Assembly (NCBI GenBank): GCA_041557595.1
Contig: JBFFGE010000065.1
Coordinates: forward strand, 1-22,390
DNA: 22,390 bases
Direction: 5' to 3'
Source of the DNA: JAOTYV01 sp041557595
GTDB taxonomy: Bacteria; Pseudomonadota; Alphaproteobacteria; UBA8366
The position numbers and the translations under genes were made by a program. The notes under the pieces are model-generated. The model did no database searches. It saw only the letters and a list, made by a program, of their open reading frames with translations, and was not told the origin of the DNA. Positions 1-7,773 of this stretch are shown here, piece after piece; position 1 is the stretch's first letter; the number at the start of each line of letters is the position of its first letter.

Positions 1-41
1 GACGATCCGCCGAGACACTCCAACAAGAAGAGAGCCTTAAC

Positions 42-1100
42 ATGAAAATTCTCCTGCTCCAGGGCGACGGTATCGGCCCCGAAATCGTCGCCGCCGCGGA
101 AACCGTGGTGCGCGCGGCCAGCCGCCGGTTCAATCTCGGCCTCGAATTGATCGACGCGCCGGTCGGCCTCGCGGCGCTGGACTCCCACGGCACAACGATC
201 CCCGACGAGACCAAGGCCATGATGCTGGAATGCGCCGGAATTATCCTTGGGCCTGCGCATACCGCGGTCTATCCCGCGCCGGCGGAGGGCGGCATCAACC
301 CGTCCGGCTACACGCGCAAGGAACTCGACCTGTACGCCAATATGCGGCCGTCCCGGCTGCGCCCCGGCGTGCCCGCGCATGTGAAGGAAATGGATCTGGT
401 GATCGCGCGCGAAAACACCGAAGGGTTCTACGCCGACCGGAACATGTTCCAGGGGTCGGGCGAATTCATGCCGACGCCGGATCTCGCCATCTCGATGCGC
501 AAGATCACCCGCGAAAGCTCGGCCCGCATTGCCAAAGCGGCTTGCGAGCTCGCCGTGCAGCGGCGCGGGCGGCTCTCCATCGTCCACAAGGCCAACGTGT
601 TGAAGGTCACCGACGGGCTGTTCGCCGACACGGTGAAGGACGTGGCCTCCGGCTACAAGCTGGAGGTCGAAGAATATTTCATCGACGCCATGGCCGCGCT
701 GCTGGTGCGCAAGCCGGAGTACTTCGACGTGGTCGTCACCACAAACATGTATGGCGACATCATTTCCGATCTCGCCGCCGAACTGTCCGGCGGGCTCGGG
801 CTCGGCCCGTCGATCAATGCGGGCGCCGACCGGTGCATCGCGCAGGCCGCACACGGCTCCGCGCCGGACATCAGCGGCCAGAATATCGCCAATCCCACCG
901 CGATGATCCTCTCTTGCGGCATGCTGCTCGACTGGCTCGGCCGGCGCCATGACCTGCCCGAAATGCAGGAAGCGGCGAAGCGGATCGATTCGGCGATCGA
1001 CGCGCAGATGACCGAGGATAGCGGCCGCACGACGGATCTCGGCGGGCCGCTCGGCACCGACGCCTTCGGCGACGCGGTGGCGAAGCGGATCGAGGGGTAA
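42..1100 (+). CDS. NAD-dependent isocitrate/isopropylmalate dehydrogenase family protein
   Basis: A 352-residue beta-decarboxylating dehydrogenase that oxidises a 2-hydroxy acid and releases CO2, acting in the cytoplasm. The N-terminal GDGIGPEI motif, the RENTEGFY segment with the catalytic Tyr, the HKANVLKVTDG lysine segment and the metal-binding Asp cluster NMYGDIISD are all present. The nucleotide loop reads HGSAPDISGQNIANP; Asp where NADP enzymes carry Lys indicates NAD. Length fits NAD-IDH, isopropylmalate and tartrate dehydrogenases. The substrate loop (NPSGYTRKELDLYANMRP) has Asn and Ser where isocitrate enzymes have the Ser-x-Asn pair, so the substrate is uncertain. The start is the ATG with a weak GAGAG ribosome site about 8 bases upstream. 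It converges on the CoA-transferase gene. Family assignment is firm; isocitrate, isopropylmalate, tartrate or another malate-like substrate cannot be separated here. Confidence 0.9.
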   Translation: MKILLLQGDGIGPEIVAAAETVVRAASRRFNLGLELIDAPVGLAALDSHGTTIPDETKAMMLECAGIILGPAHTAVYPAPAEGGINPSGYTRKELDLYANMRPSRLRPGVPAHVKEMDLVIARENTEGFYADRNMFQGSGEFMPTPDLAISMRKITRESSARIAKAACELAVQRRGRLSIVHKANVLKVTDGLFADTVKDVASGYKLEVEEYFIDAMAALLVRKPEYFDVVVTTNMYGDIISDLAAELSGGLGLGPSINAGADRCIAQAAHGSAPDISGQNIANPTAMILSCGMLLDWLGRRHDLPEMQEAAKRIDSAIDAQMTEDSGRTTDLGGPLGTDAFGDAVAKRIEG

Positions 1101-1137
1101 AAAAAATCCAGCTCGCTGTTGGCCAAGCGCCAAAGCT
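1099..1137 (-). terminator. Possible Rho-independent terminator of the CoA-transferase operon
   Basis: On the minus strand, downstream of the CoA-transferase stop, a short imperfect stem (AGCT plus TTGGC pairing with GCCAA and AGCT, with a 5-base bulge) is followed after three bases by eight T residues. The T run is the complement of the A8 covering the stop codon of the dehydrogenase gene. The stem is weak, so this is tentative. Confidence 0.3.
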
Positions 1138-1147
1138 CAGCCGCACA

Positions 1148-1213
1148 CTTCGACAAGCTCAGCGTGAGGCTGTGCTAATTCATACACCTACCTCACCCTG
1201 AGCCTGACGAAGG
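1148..1213. repeat. Dispersed imperfect palindrome, copy 1
   Basis: The left arm (1148-1169, CTTCGACAAGCTCAGCGTGA followed by GG) pairs with the right arm (1191-1213, CCTCACCCTGAGCCTGACGA followed by AGG), leaving a loop of about 21 bases. The same right arm recurs at 12787-12803. It occupies most of the 186-base gap between two convergent genes, where it may act as a bidirectional 3' structure. The rest of the gap shows no gene. Confidence 0.75.
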
Positions 1214-1286
1214 ATGCGCGTGCACATCGCTTTGTTTGTACGCAAATACGTCGTCGCGAACCCTTTCGGTTCGCTCGGGATTTGCT

Positions 1287-2516
1287 CTAAATCACACCCC
1301 GGTCCTTCAGGTCGTGCAACTGGTCGGCGTCAATATCCAGGAGCCCGCCGAGCACATCCTCGTTGTGCATGCCCAGCGTCGGCGCGCCCGACAGTTTCGG
1401 CAGCGGCTTGCCCGAGAAGGTGATGGGGAAGCCGACGACCACATTGTCGCCGGCCGGCTCGTCGCTGGCGAAGTGCTTCATCGGCTGCAAGGTGCCGCGC
1501 TGATAGAAGTGATCGTCCTTGAGCACTTCGCCCAGCGTGCGGACGGGCGCGATCGGCACGTCCGCCGCTTCCAGCCGCGACACCGCCTCGTCGCAGGTCA
1601 TCTTGCCCAGGCGTTCCTGGATTTCCAGGCGCAGCGCATCGAGGTTCTCGGCCCGGCTCGGCACGGTGGTAAAGCGCGCATCCGCCAGCAATTCGGGCGC
1701 ATCCATGCCCTGACACAGTTTCTGCCAGCGGTCGTCATTGGTCACCGTGATGATGACGTCCGCATCCTTGACCCGGTAGAGCCCGGTCGGATTGGTGCGG
1801 CTGTTGTTGCCGGCGCGGATCGGCTGGCCTTCCGCCAGCGCCTCTTCCAGCGGCTCCATGAACATCAGGGTCGCCAGGGTATCCATCATCGAGGCGTCGA
1901 GATATTGCCCCTCGCCGGTCTTTGCCTTTTGGCGCAGCGCCGCCAGAATCGAATAGGCGGCGTAGAGCGGCGTCACCAGATCACTGACGAAGACGCCGAC
2001 CCGGGTCGGTGGCCCGTCCGGCTGACCGTTGATGTCCATCATACCGCCCATGGCTTGAATTTGGTGATCGTGCGCCGGGTTGGCCGCGTAGGGCCCGGTT
2101 TGGCCATAGCCCGAAATCGAACAGTAGACGATGCCCGGATTGACCGCCGCCACCGCTTCGTAATCGAGACCGAGCCGCTTCATCGAGCCCGGCGACAGGT
2201 TTTCGATCACCACATCCGATTGTTTCGCCAGTTCGAGGAACATCCGCACGCCCTCCGGGTCCTTTAGATTGAGCGTGATGCTCTTGACGCCCTGGGTCCG
2301 TTTCATGAACCGCGTGGCGACATCCTGATCGGTCCGCGGTGTCGGATGGACGCCTTCCGGCCCGGCGAACGGCCCGATGCCGCGCATCGAATCGCCAAGC
2401 CCCGGAACCTCGACCTTGATTACCTCCGCGCCGAAGCGGGCCAGCGTCATGCTAAGAAACGGCCCGGCGAGAAATACCGTGACCGCCAATACGCGGATAT
2501 CGTTAAGCGGTTGCAA
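1287..2516 (-). CDS. CaiB/BaiF class III CoA-transferase
   Basis: Transfers CoA between an acyl-CoA donor and a carboxylic acid, normally as an interlocked dimer. Family marks are VLAVTVFLAGPF near the N-terminus, the ARFGAEVIKVEVPG segment, KSITLNLKDPEG, DVVIENLSPGSMKRLGLDY and GEGQYLDASMMDT; the Asp in SMMD (about residue 212) matches the aspartyl-CoA nucleophile of formyl-CoA transferase. I choose a TTG start at 2516 because GGGAGGCAGGAA lies directly upstream at proper spacing and homology begins there; the ATG 17 codons earlier adds an unrelated segment and lies upstream of that ribosome site. The product is about 409 residues, normal for the family. It is the last gene of the dioxygenase operon, 82 bases after the GMC gene. 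Its CoA acceptor is probably a carboxylate made by the upstream oxidases (inference). Confidence 0.92.
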   Translation of the reverse strand: MQPLNDIRVLAVTVFLAGPFLSMTLARFGAEVIKVEVPGLGDSMRGIGPFAGPEGVHPTPRTDQDVATRFMKRTQGVKSITLNLKDPEGVRMFLELAKQSDVVIENLSPGSMKRLGLDYEAVAAVNPGIVYCSISGYGQTGPYAANPAHDHQIQAMGGMMDINGQPDGPPTRVGVFVSDLVTPLYAAYSILAALRQKAKTGEGQYLDASMMDTLATLMFMEPLEEALAEGQPIRAGNNSRTNPTGLYRVKDADVIITVTNDDRWQKLCQGMDAPELLADARFTTVPSRAENLDALRLEIQERLGKMTCDEAVSRLEAADVPIAPVRTLGEVLKDDHFYQRGTLQPMKHFASDEPAGDNVVVGFPITFSGKPLPKLSGAPTLGMHNEDVLGGLLDIDADQLHDLKDRGVI

Positions 2517-2598
2517 ATTCCTGCCTCCCTGTTTGCCCCAGCCTTCAAAATACCAACTTTGTGACAACGGACAAAATACAGCGGGGAAGCAGCCTTCC

Positions 2599-4305
2599 CT
2601 ACCTCCCCTCCAAAATCGCGTCGGCGATTTTTTCGGCTGTCATCAAGGTGGGAAAGTTGGTGTTGGCGCAGGGCACCACGGGAAAGATCGACGCGTCGAC
2701 GACGCGCAGGCCGTGGATGTCGCGCACCCGGCCGACCGTATTGGTGACCGCCATCGGATCGTCGTCGGCGCCCATCCGGCAGGTGCAGGACGCATGCCAG
2801 ACGCCGATTGCCGCCTCGCGGACGAACGCCTCCAATCGTTCGCCGTCCTGCATCAGATCGCGCAGGCTCGCCCCTTCGACGATGAGGTTCTCGATCAGGA
2901 ACCGTCGCAGCATGGCGGGGCCGTCGAGCAGCTTTGCCATGAGCCCGGTCAGGACCTGGTTCTTCCGGGTGACCTTTCCGACTTCCCGCACCTTGTCGGT
3001 GTAGCTCGCCGGGAAGGCGTCGGAGGCGACCGCCTGCAACGCCGGCGTGTCGTGCAGCGCCGCCATCTGCCGGAAGCCGTGTACCAGCCGGTCGAGATCG
3101 CGCCGGTCCGACAACAGGTTGAAATCGACCATCGGCTCGTCCTGCCAATCGCGCGACGCCAGCCGCACCTGCCCTTCCTCCGAATAGGTCTTGTTGACGA
3201 AGACCAGCATCGATGCGATCTGCTCGCCGACCGGATGCCAGGCGGACTTGCTGACGGCGGCGACGAACATGTCGCCGTCGGGCGCGTCGGCGATGCCCGA
3301 CGAATAGCGCAACCCGACCAGCAGGTGCCGGCGGGTGTATTCGTTGAGCCGGGCTTCCGGCCTGAGATACGAGGCGACCGCGACCGAGGGGTGGTCCATC
3401 AACCGCTGGCCGACGCCGGCCAGGTTGGCGCGCACCTCGATACCGAGGTCGCGAAGCTGCATCGCCGGCCCGATGCCCGCGCGCAGCAGATGCGCCGGCG
3501 AATGGATTGCGCCGCACGACATGATCACCTCGTTGGCGCGGAATTCGGTCTCGCGGCCCTGCACCATTGCGGTGACTCCGACGCAGCGGGCGCCGTCGAA
3601 CAGCAGTTCCCTGACGCGGGTGTCCGTCGAAATCGTCAGGTTTTCGCGCAGCCGCGTTCCCGGATCGAGATAGCCGATCGCCGCCGACACACGGTTCTCA
3701 TAGGCGTTGGAAATCGTGATCGGGAAATAGCCGTCGCGGAACTCGCCGTTCTGGTCGGGCAGGTATTCGTAGCCGGCCTGTTTGAAGGTTTCGCCGACCG
3801 CCTTGGCATGTTCGTTCCACAGATCCGGCATGATGCGGCGCACCGGGATCCGGCCCGAATTGCCGTGCAACGGGCCTTCGAAATCCATGTCGCGCTCGAC
3901 CTTCTTGAAATACGGCAGCACCGCGTCCCAGTTCCAACCCTTGGCGCCGCGCGCCTCCCATTCCGCGTAATCGGTCGGCGCGCCGCGATTGGCGAGCTGG
4001 CCGTTGATCGACGAGCCGCCGCCCAGCACCCGGGCTTGCTCGTATTTGCGCAACGGCGGGCGGTCCTCCTCGGGATCGTTGTGCGATATCGCCCGCGTCG
4101 TGACCTTGAGGTCGGTCCAATGGAAGCGATTGTCGAAATAGGCGACGCCGGGATAGCTGTCGAGGATCTCCTTCGGCACCTTGCCGTGCGGCGTGTCCTG
4201 CCCCGCCTCGCACAGCAATACCTTGTTCGCATTGCGCGCCGACAACCGGTTCGCCAGCACGGAGCCCGCCGACCCGCCGCCGACAATCAGATAGTCATAG
4301 ATCAT
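2599..4305 (-). CDS. GMC-family FAD-dependent oxidoreductase (choline/alcohol dehydrogenase-like)
   Basis: Oxidises a primary alcohol to an aldehyde with FAD. The N-terminus holds the dinucleotide-binding motif GGGSAGSVLANRLS. The two GMC signatures are present: GGGSSINGQLANRGAPTDYAEW-type segment in the first third and GAIHSPAHLLRAGIGP in the middle. The C-terminal catalytic block has His in WHASCTCRMG and Asn in CANTNFPTLM, the usual His/Asn pair. About 568 residues, typical length. I place the start at the ATG at 4305 because GGGGAGA lies 4-6 bases upstream; a GTG four codons earlier is in frame but less well placed. No signal peptide or membrane segment is evident. Gene order after a dioxygenase and an ornithine-cyclodeaminase-type enzyme suggests the alcohol is a pathway intermediate rather than choline, since no betaine aldehyde dehydrogenase is next to it. 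Confidence 0.92.
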   Translation of the reverse strand: MIYDYLIVGGGSAGSVLANRLSARNANKVLLCEAGQDTPHGKVPKEILDSYPGVAYFDNRFHWTDLKVTTRAISHNDPEEDRPPLRKYEQARVLGGGSSINGQLANRGAPTDYAEWEARGAKGWNWDAVLPYFKKVERDMDFEGPLHGNSGRIPVRRIMPDLWNEHAKAVGETFKQAGYEYLPDQNGEFRDGYFPITISNAYENRVSAAIGYLDPGTRLRENLTISTDTRVRELLFDGARCVGVTAMVQGRETEFRANEVIMSCGAIHSPAHLLRAGIGPAMQLRDLGIEVRANLAGVGQRLMDHPSVAVASYLRPEARLNEYTRRHLLVGLRYSSGIADAPDGDMFVAAVSKSAWHPVGEQIASMLVFVNKTYSEEGQVRLASRDWQDEPMVDFNLLSDRRDLDRLVHGFRQMAALHDTPALQAVASDAFPASYTDKVREVGKVTRKNQVLTGLMAKLLDGPAMLRRFLIENLIVEGASLRDLMQDGERLEAFVREAAIGVWHASCTCRMGADDDPMAVTNTVGRVRDIHGLRVVDASIFPVVPCANTNFPTLMTAEKIADAILEGR

Positions 4306-4407
4306 GTGTCTCCCCACCCCCCGTCGCGATCCTGAATCCGTGAATTATGCTGCCCGCGACGGGCCGACGGAACAAGGGAGGAATAACGGCGCGTATCGTG
4401 GATACCG

Positions 4408-5361
4408 TTAGCCGGCGCCCCCGGCACAGCGCGCATAGACCAGCCGGGCGGCCGCAAGATCCTCGATCGCCGCGCCGACCGATTTGAAGAGCGTGATTTC
4501 CGCGGGATCGCGCCGGCCCGCATGGCGGCCGCGTGTCAGGTCGAACAGATCGGCCGCCACGTCCTCTTCCGTGAGCACGCCGCTTTTTAACGGTTCCGCA
4601 ATATCGCCGGTCGCGTGCAGCGCGCCCGCGCGGGTGTTGACGAAGACCGTGGCACGGCGGATCGTCTCGTCATCCGCTTCGCGGCTGGTCGGCGAATAGG
4701 CTCCGACCAGATCTACATGGGCGCCGGGCTTCAGCCATTCGCCTCGGATCAGCGGCGTCTGTGAGAGAGTGGCGCAGGAAACGATATCCGCATCGGCTAC
4801 CGCGGTGGCGAGATCTTCGGTCGCCGAGGCAGTGACGCCGCCGCGCGATACCCGCGCCGCGACGGCCGATGCCTTCTCGATATCCCGCCCCCACACCGTG
4901 ATCCGGTCGATCGGCCGCAACACCGTGTGCGCCTCCACCAGATTATCGCCGGCGACCCGGCCGGTGCCGACCACCACCAGGTGCCGACTGTCGGCGCGCG
5001 CCAGATAATCGGCGGCAAGCGCAGAGGTCGCCGCCGTGCGGCGCGCGGTCACCTCGCCGCCATCGATCAGGGCCAGGCATTCACCGGTGCGGCCGTCCAT
5101 CAGCATCACCATCGCGTTGACGGCGGGCAGGCCGCGCGCGCTGTTGCCCGGAAACAGGTTCACGACCTTGACGGCGATGTGTTCGCCTTCCGCCCAGGCC
5201 GGCATCATCATGAGTTTCGCATCCGGCTCGCCCGGCACCGGCACGAAATGCTGATGCTTGACCGGCATCGACCAATCGGCGCGGAAGCCGTCGCGGATCG
5301 CCTCGATAAGTTCCGACCACGGCAGCGCGCGGCGGGTTTCTTCTTCATCGGTCTGGATCAT
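4408..5361 (-). CDS. Ornithine cyclodeaminase / mu-crystallin family protein
   Basis: A cytoplasmic NAD(P)-binding enzyme of the family that includes ornithine cyclodeaminase, alanine dehydrogenase of archaea and ketimine reductases. Seen in order: the substrate-side Lys region KVVNLFPGNSARGLPAV, the conserved GGEVTARRTAATSALAADYL helix, the Rossmann motif VVGTGRVAGDNLVEAH, DADIVSCATLSQTPLI, the DLVGAYSPTSREAD loop and the C-terminal TLFKSVG. About 317 residues from the ATG at 5361, normal length. Start choice is uncertain: GTG at 5373 and TTG at 5379 are in frame and none has a strong ribosome site. It lies 48 bases after the dioxygenase gene, within its operon. The motif set does not separate cyclodeamination of ornithine from imine reduction of a cyclic ketimine; I favour a non-ornithine substrate from context. 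Confidence 0.88.
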   Translation of the reverse strand: MIQTDEEETRRALPWSELIEAIRDGFRADWSMPVKHQHFVPVPGEPDAKLMMMPAWAEGEHIAVKVVNLFPGNSARGLPAVNAMVMLMDGRTGECLALIDGGEVTARRTAATSALAADYLARADSRHLVVVGTGRVAGDNLVEAHTVLRPIDRITVWGRDIEKASAVAARVSRGGVTASATEDLATAVADADIVSCATLSQTPLIRGEWLKPGAHVDLVGAYSPTSREADDETIRRATVFVNTRAGALHATGDIAEPLKSGVLTEEDVAADLFDLTRGRHAGRRDPAEITLFKSVGAAIEDLAAARLVYARCAGGAG

Positions 5362-5409
5362 CGGGGACTTCACGGGCAACGACGAGACCGCGCGAAACGG
5401 CCTTCGCCG

Positions 5410-6411
5410 TCACGACGCTTTCTGGAACCGGGAGGCCTTCGGCACGTAGAGGTCGAGCAGGCTCACGCCATTGCGTTGCCCGGCCTCATCGTCGAGCCAC
5501 AGTCGCACAAGATGGCGCCGGTGATCCGCATCGTCCTGGTATTCGGTCCGCGAATGCAGAATGACGTAGTTGTTGATGAACTGCATATCGCCCTTCTGCA
5601 AATTCATCGACAGCTGCATGTCGGCGCGCGTCGTGATCGCATCGAAATAATCCAGCACCGCGATCTCATGGGCGCTGAGTTTCAGCCCTTCCTTCTCCGC
5701 CCAGACGATCGGGTTGCGGTTGTAGCAGCAGTGCAGCAGATCGTTGTGGAAGTCGAAGACCGGGATCGCCTCGGGCGACAGCGGCGGCTCGCCCGCATCG
5801 TGTTGACCGCGCCGATGGTGAAAGAATCCGCGCCGCAACGTCTCCATGTATTCGGGCTTGGTTCGGAGAATTTCGTTGTACACCTCGGGTGCGCTGGTGA
5901 TCAGGCTTAGCCCGCCGCTGGCCGCGGTCTCGAGGCACAGCAAGCCGGCGTAATCCGCGCCGTCGGTGTGAAACGGCAGCAGCTTGTTGCTGCTGTACCC
6001 GCGCGATTGATGGTTGTAGGGAATGCCCTTGTCGATCACGTCGACCGCGAAATCGCCTTCGTAATTCTGGACGACGATTTTGCCGAAATGCGACGCCATC
6101 CCGCTATAGGCGAGCAGGTTGTCCGCATAGTCGTAGCGCTCCACGGGGAACCCGGCGACCACGGTAAACCCCTGGCCCTCATTCAGGTCGCGATAGGCCT
6201 TGGCCAGCAATTCCGCCGTCGCATCGAGCGGAAAATCCTCGCGGGTGATCTCCCGGAACGGCGTACCCTTCGCCTTGACCGCCTGCAGGGCCGCCTCCAC
6301 CTCGGCAATCATGGCCGGCGTGAGATGATGCACCCAGGCGCGGGGCTGCTTGAAATCCGCCCCTTTCCAGGCGCTGGCATCCTCGATCAACGGGTTTTGG
6401 TCGGCGTTCAT
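5410..6411 (-). CDS. TauD/TfdA-family Fe(II)/2-oxoglutarate-dependent dioxygenase
   Basis: Couples oxidative decarboxylation of 2-oxoglutarate to hydroxylation of a small substrate. The iron ligands are visible: His and Asp in LPFHTDGADYAG, and the distal His in YVILHSRTEYQD, followed by the 2-oxoglutarate-binding Arg in RHLVRLWLDD. The product is about 333 residues from the ATG at 6411, which has GGGAG 8 bases upstream; a TTG five codons earlier would place the ribosome site inside the gene. It is the first gene of a four-gene minus-strand operon and lies directly behind a strong sigma70-like promoter. The family acts on taurine, phenoxyacetates, butyrobetaine and related acids; nothing here fixes the substrate. 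Confident on fold and cofactor, not on reaction. Confidence 0.9.
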   Translation of the reverse strand: MNADQNPLIEDASAWKGADFKQPRAWVHHLTPAMIAEVEAALQAVKAKGTPFREITREDFPLDATAELLAKAYRDLNEGQGFTVVAGFPVERYDYADNLLAYSGMASHFGKIVVQNYEGDFAVDVIDKGIPYNHQSRGYSSNKLLPFHTDGADYAGLLCLETAASGGLSLITSAPEVYNEILRTKPEYMETLRRGFFHHRRGQHDAGEPPLSPEAIPVFDFHNDLLHCCYNRNPIVWAEKEGLKLSAHEIAVLDYFDAITTRADMQLSMNLQKGDMQFINNYVILHSRTEYQDDADHRRHLVRLWLDDEAGQRNGVSLLDLYVPKASRFQKAS

Positions 6412-6474
6412 GGCATTCACTCCCAAAATCGGCGATAGCCGGGCCGCAACCGGTCGGCAGGCATATATCAGGCC

Positions 6475-6502
6475 ATTATCGGCCGCCGCCTCACCCTGTC
6501 AA
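6475..6502 (-). promoter_or_regulatory. Sigma70-like promoter of the dioxygenase operon
   Basis: On the minus strand TTGACA (6502-6497) is followed by a 16-base spacer and GATAAT (6480-6475). This is a perfect -35 and a 5/6 -10 box. Transcription would begin near 6468, giving a leader of roughly 57 bases before the dioxygenase ATG. It lies in the 107-base gap between the HtrA-like gene and the dioxygenase gene, so the operon need not depend on read-through. Confidence 0.65.
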
Positions 6503-6518
6503 TTTCGGCGAAGGCCGA

Positions 6519-7496
6519 TCAGTGAAGCTGCGGCGATTTCAGCAGGTCCTGGCGGCTCACCGACTGCACATTGATCTGGATCTGGTCGCCGCCACGCTGA
6601 AAATGCAGCGGTATCTCCGTCCCCGCTTCGCCGACCGCCCAAATCCGGCGAAACAACGTGGCGAGGTCGACGACCGCTTCGCCATCGACGCCGAGCACGA
6701 TATCGCCGATGTTCACGCCCGCATCTTCCGCCGGGCCGCCATCGACCAGCCCCGCGACGACCAGCGCGTCATTCACTTCGGTCGTGATCATGCCGAGCCA
6801 GGGCCGCGGCGGCTTTTGGCGCCTGCCATACTGCAGCAATTCGTCCAGGATCGGCTTCAGCAGGTTGATCGGCACGATCAAATTGCCGTCGTTGCGATCT
6901 TCCGACGGTACCGCCTGCTGAACGACGAGCGACCCGATACCGCACAGCTTGCCGGACGCGTCGATCATTGCCGCACCGCCCCAGAACGGATGCGGCGGCG
7001 CCGTGAAGATACCTTCGTCGAGGACGTATTCCCAATATCCGGCGAATTCGCGCTTCGAGACAATGCGCGCTTTTACCGCGTTCCGCCGCCCGCCATGTCC
7101 GGCCAGGATCACCGGATCTCCAACGGCGATATCCGATGAATCGCCCAATTCGAGGGCCGGCAGGTTGAACGAACCCAACGCCTGCACGAGGCCGAAGCCG
7201 GTTTCCTGGTCGTATCCCATGACGTGGCCGGGTGTCGCGTTGCCGGAACTGTCCAGCATCCAGATCGATTCGGCTTCGGTCACCAGATAGCCGACGGTCA
7301 GAACCAGCCCTTTTTCGCCGATGACAACGCCGTGCCCGGCCCGTTCCGTGCCGAGGGTGTTGGCGGTCATCGCATCGTCGGCAATCCGCGAGCGCAAAGC
7401 GACGACCGAACTCAGCGCGCGATCGAGATCGTAGCCCACATCGGCGGGCTTCGGCTGCAACGCGGGGTCTATTCGAATATCTTCGGGGTCCGACAT
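6519..7496 (-). CDS. HtrA-like trypsin-fold/PDZ protein lacking the catalytic triad
   Basis: A 325-residue protein with the layout of a DegP/HtrA (S1C) protease: protease-like domain about residues 25-215, one PDZ domain about 225-315 (PWLGMITTEV, GGPAEDAGVNIGDIVLGVDG). Recognisable HtrA landmarks are GHGVVIGEKGLVLT, LELGDSSDIAVGDPVI and the GGAAMIDASGKLCGIGS strand. The catalytic positions differ: where HtrA has Thr-Asn-Asn-His the sequence reads TVGY (Tyr70), the Asp of TDLA becomes TGFG (Gly100), and the GNSGG serine is Trp172 in PFWGGA. It therefore should not cleave peptides; a binding or scaffolding role is inferred. No signal peptide is seen, so it is probably cytoplasmic, unlike most HtrA proteins. 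The start ATG has only a distant AAAGG. It is divergent from the FAD dehydrogenase gene. My triad alignment was made by eye. Confidence 0.85.
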   Translation of the reverse strand: MSDPEDIRIDPALQPKPADVGYDLDRALSSVVALRSRIADDAMTANTLGTERAGHGVVIGEKGLVLTVGYLVTEAESIWMLDSSGNATPGHVMGYDQETGFGLVQALGSFNLPALELGDSSDIAVGDPVILAGHGGRRNAVKARIVSKREFAGYWEYVLDEGIFTAPPHPFWGGAAMIDASGKLCGIGSLVVQQAVPSEDRNDGNLIVPINLLKPILDELLQYGRRQKPPRPWLGMITTEVNDALVVAGLVDGGPAEDAGVNIGDIVLGVDGEAVVDLATLFRRIWAVGEAGTEIPLHFQRGGDQIQINVQSVSRQDLLKSPQLH

Positions 7497-7773
7497 GACA
7501 GAAAACTTTGCCTTTATTTACCTAAATTCGGCAGCCTCGGTGCGCCGGGCTGCACCTGCTCACAAGACTGATACAATATACTAACCCATCGCAACAGGAA
7601 TCACCCACTCGATGGCCGCTTCGATAGCTCATATGGGTCGCCGAAATCGACTTCCCAAGGCCATCGCACAGGAATTGATCGGTGCAGACGCGCCAAATCC
7701 CGTTAAAATCCGGCCCGACCCCGCGCGCAACCGGGCGGGCGGGCCTATTTGATCACAGCGTCGGAACGCCGCC

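Noticed and set aside
2514..2567. The ATG at 2567 as start of the CoA-transferase
   Set aside because: The added 17 residues are unlike the family, and the good ribosome site lies downstream of that ATG, just before the TTG at 2516.
2377..4335. A 652-codon open frame on the plus strand across the GMC gene, and similar long frames at 1236-2267, 4927-5910, 14013-15767, 16392-17573, 17812-18960 and 19035-20654
   Set aside because: They lie opposite well-recognised genes, have Arg/His-rich low-similarity translations and no ribosome sites. They arise from high GC at third codon positions.
6519..7496. Annotating the gene as an active serine protease
   Set aside because: None of the three catalytic residues can be found at the expected positions.
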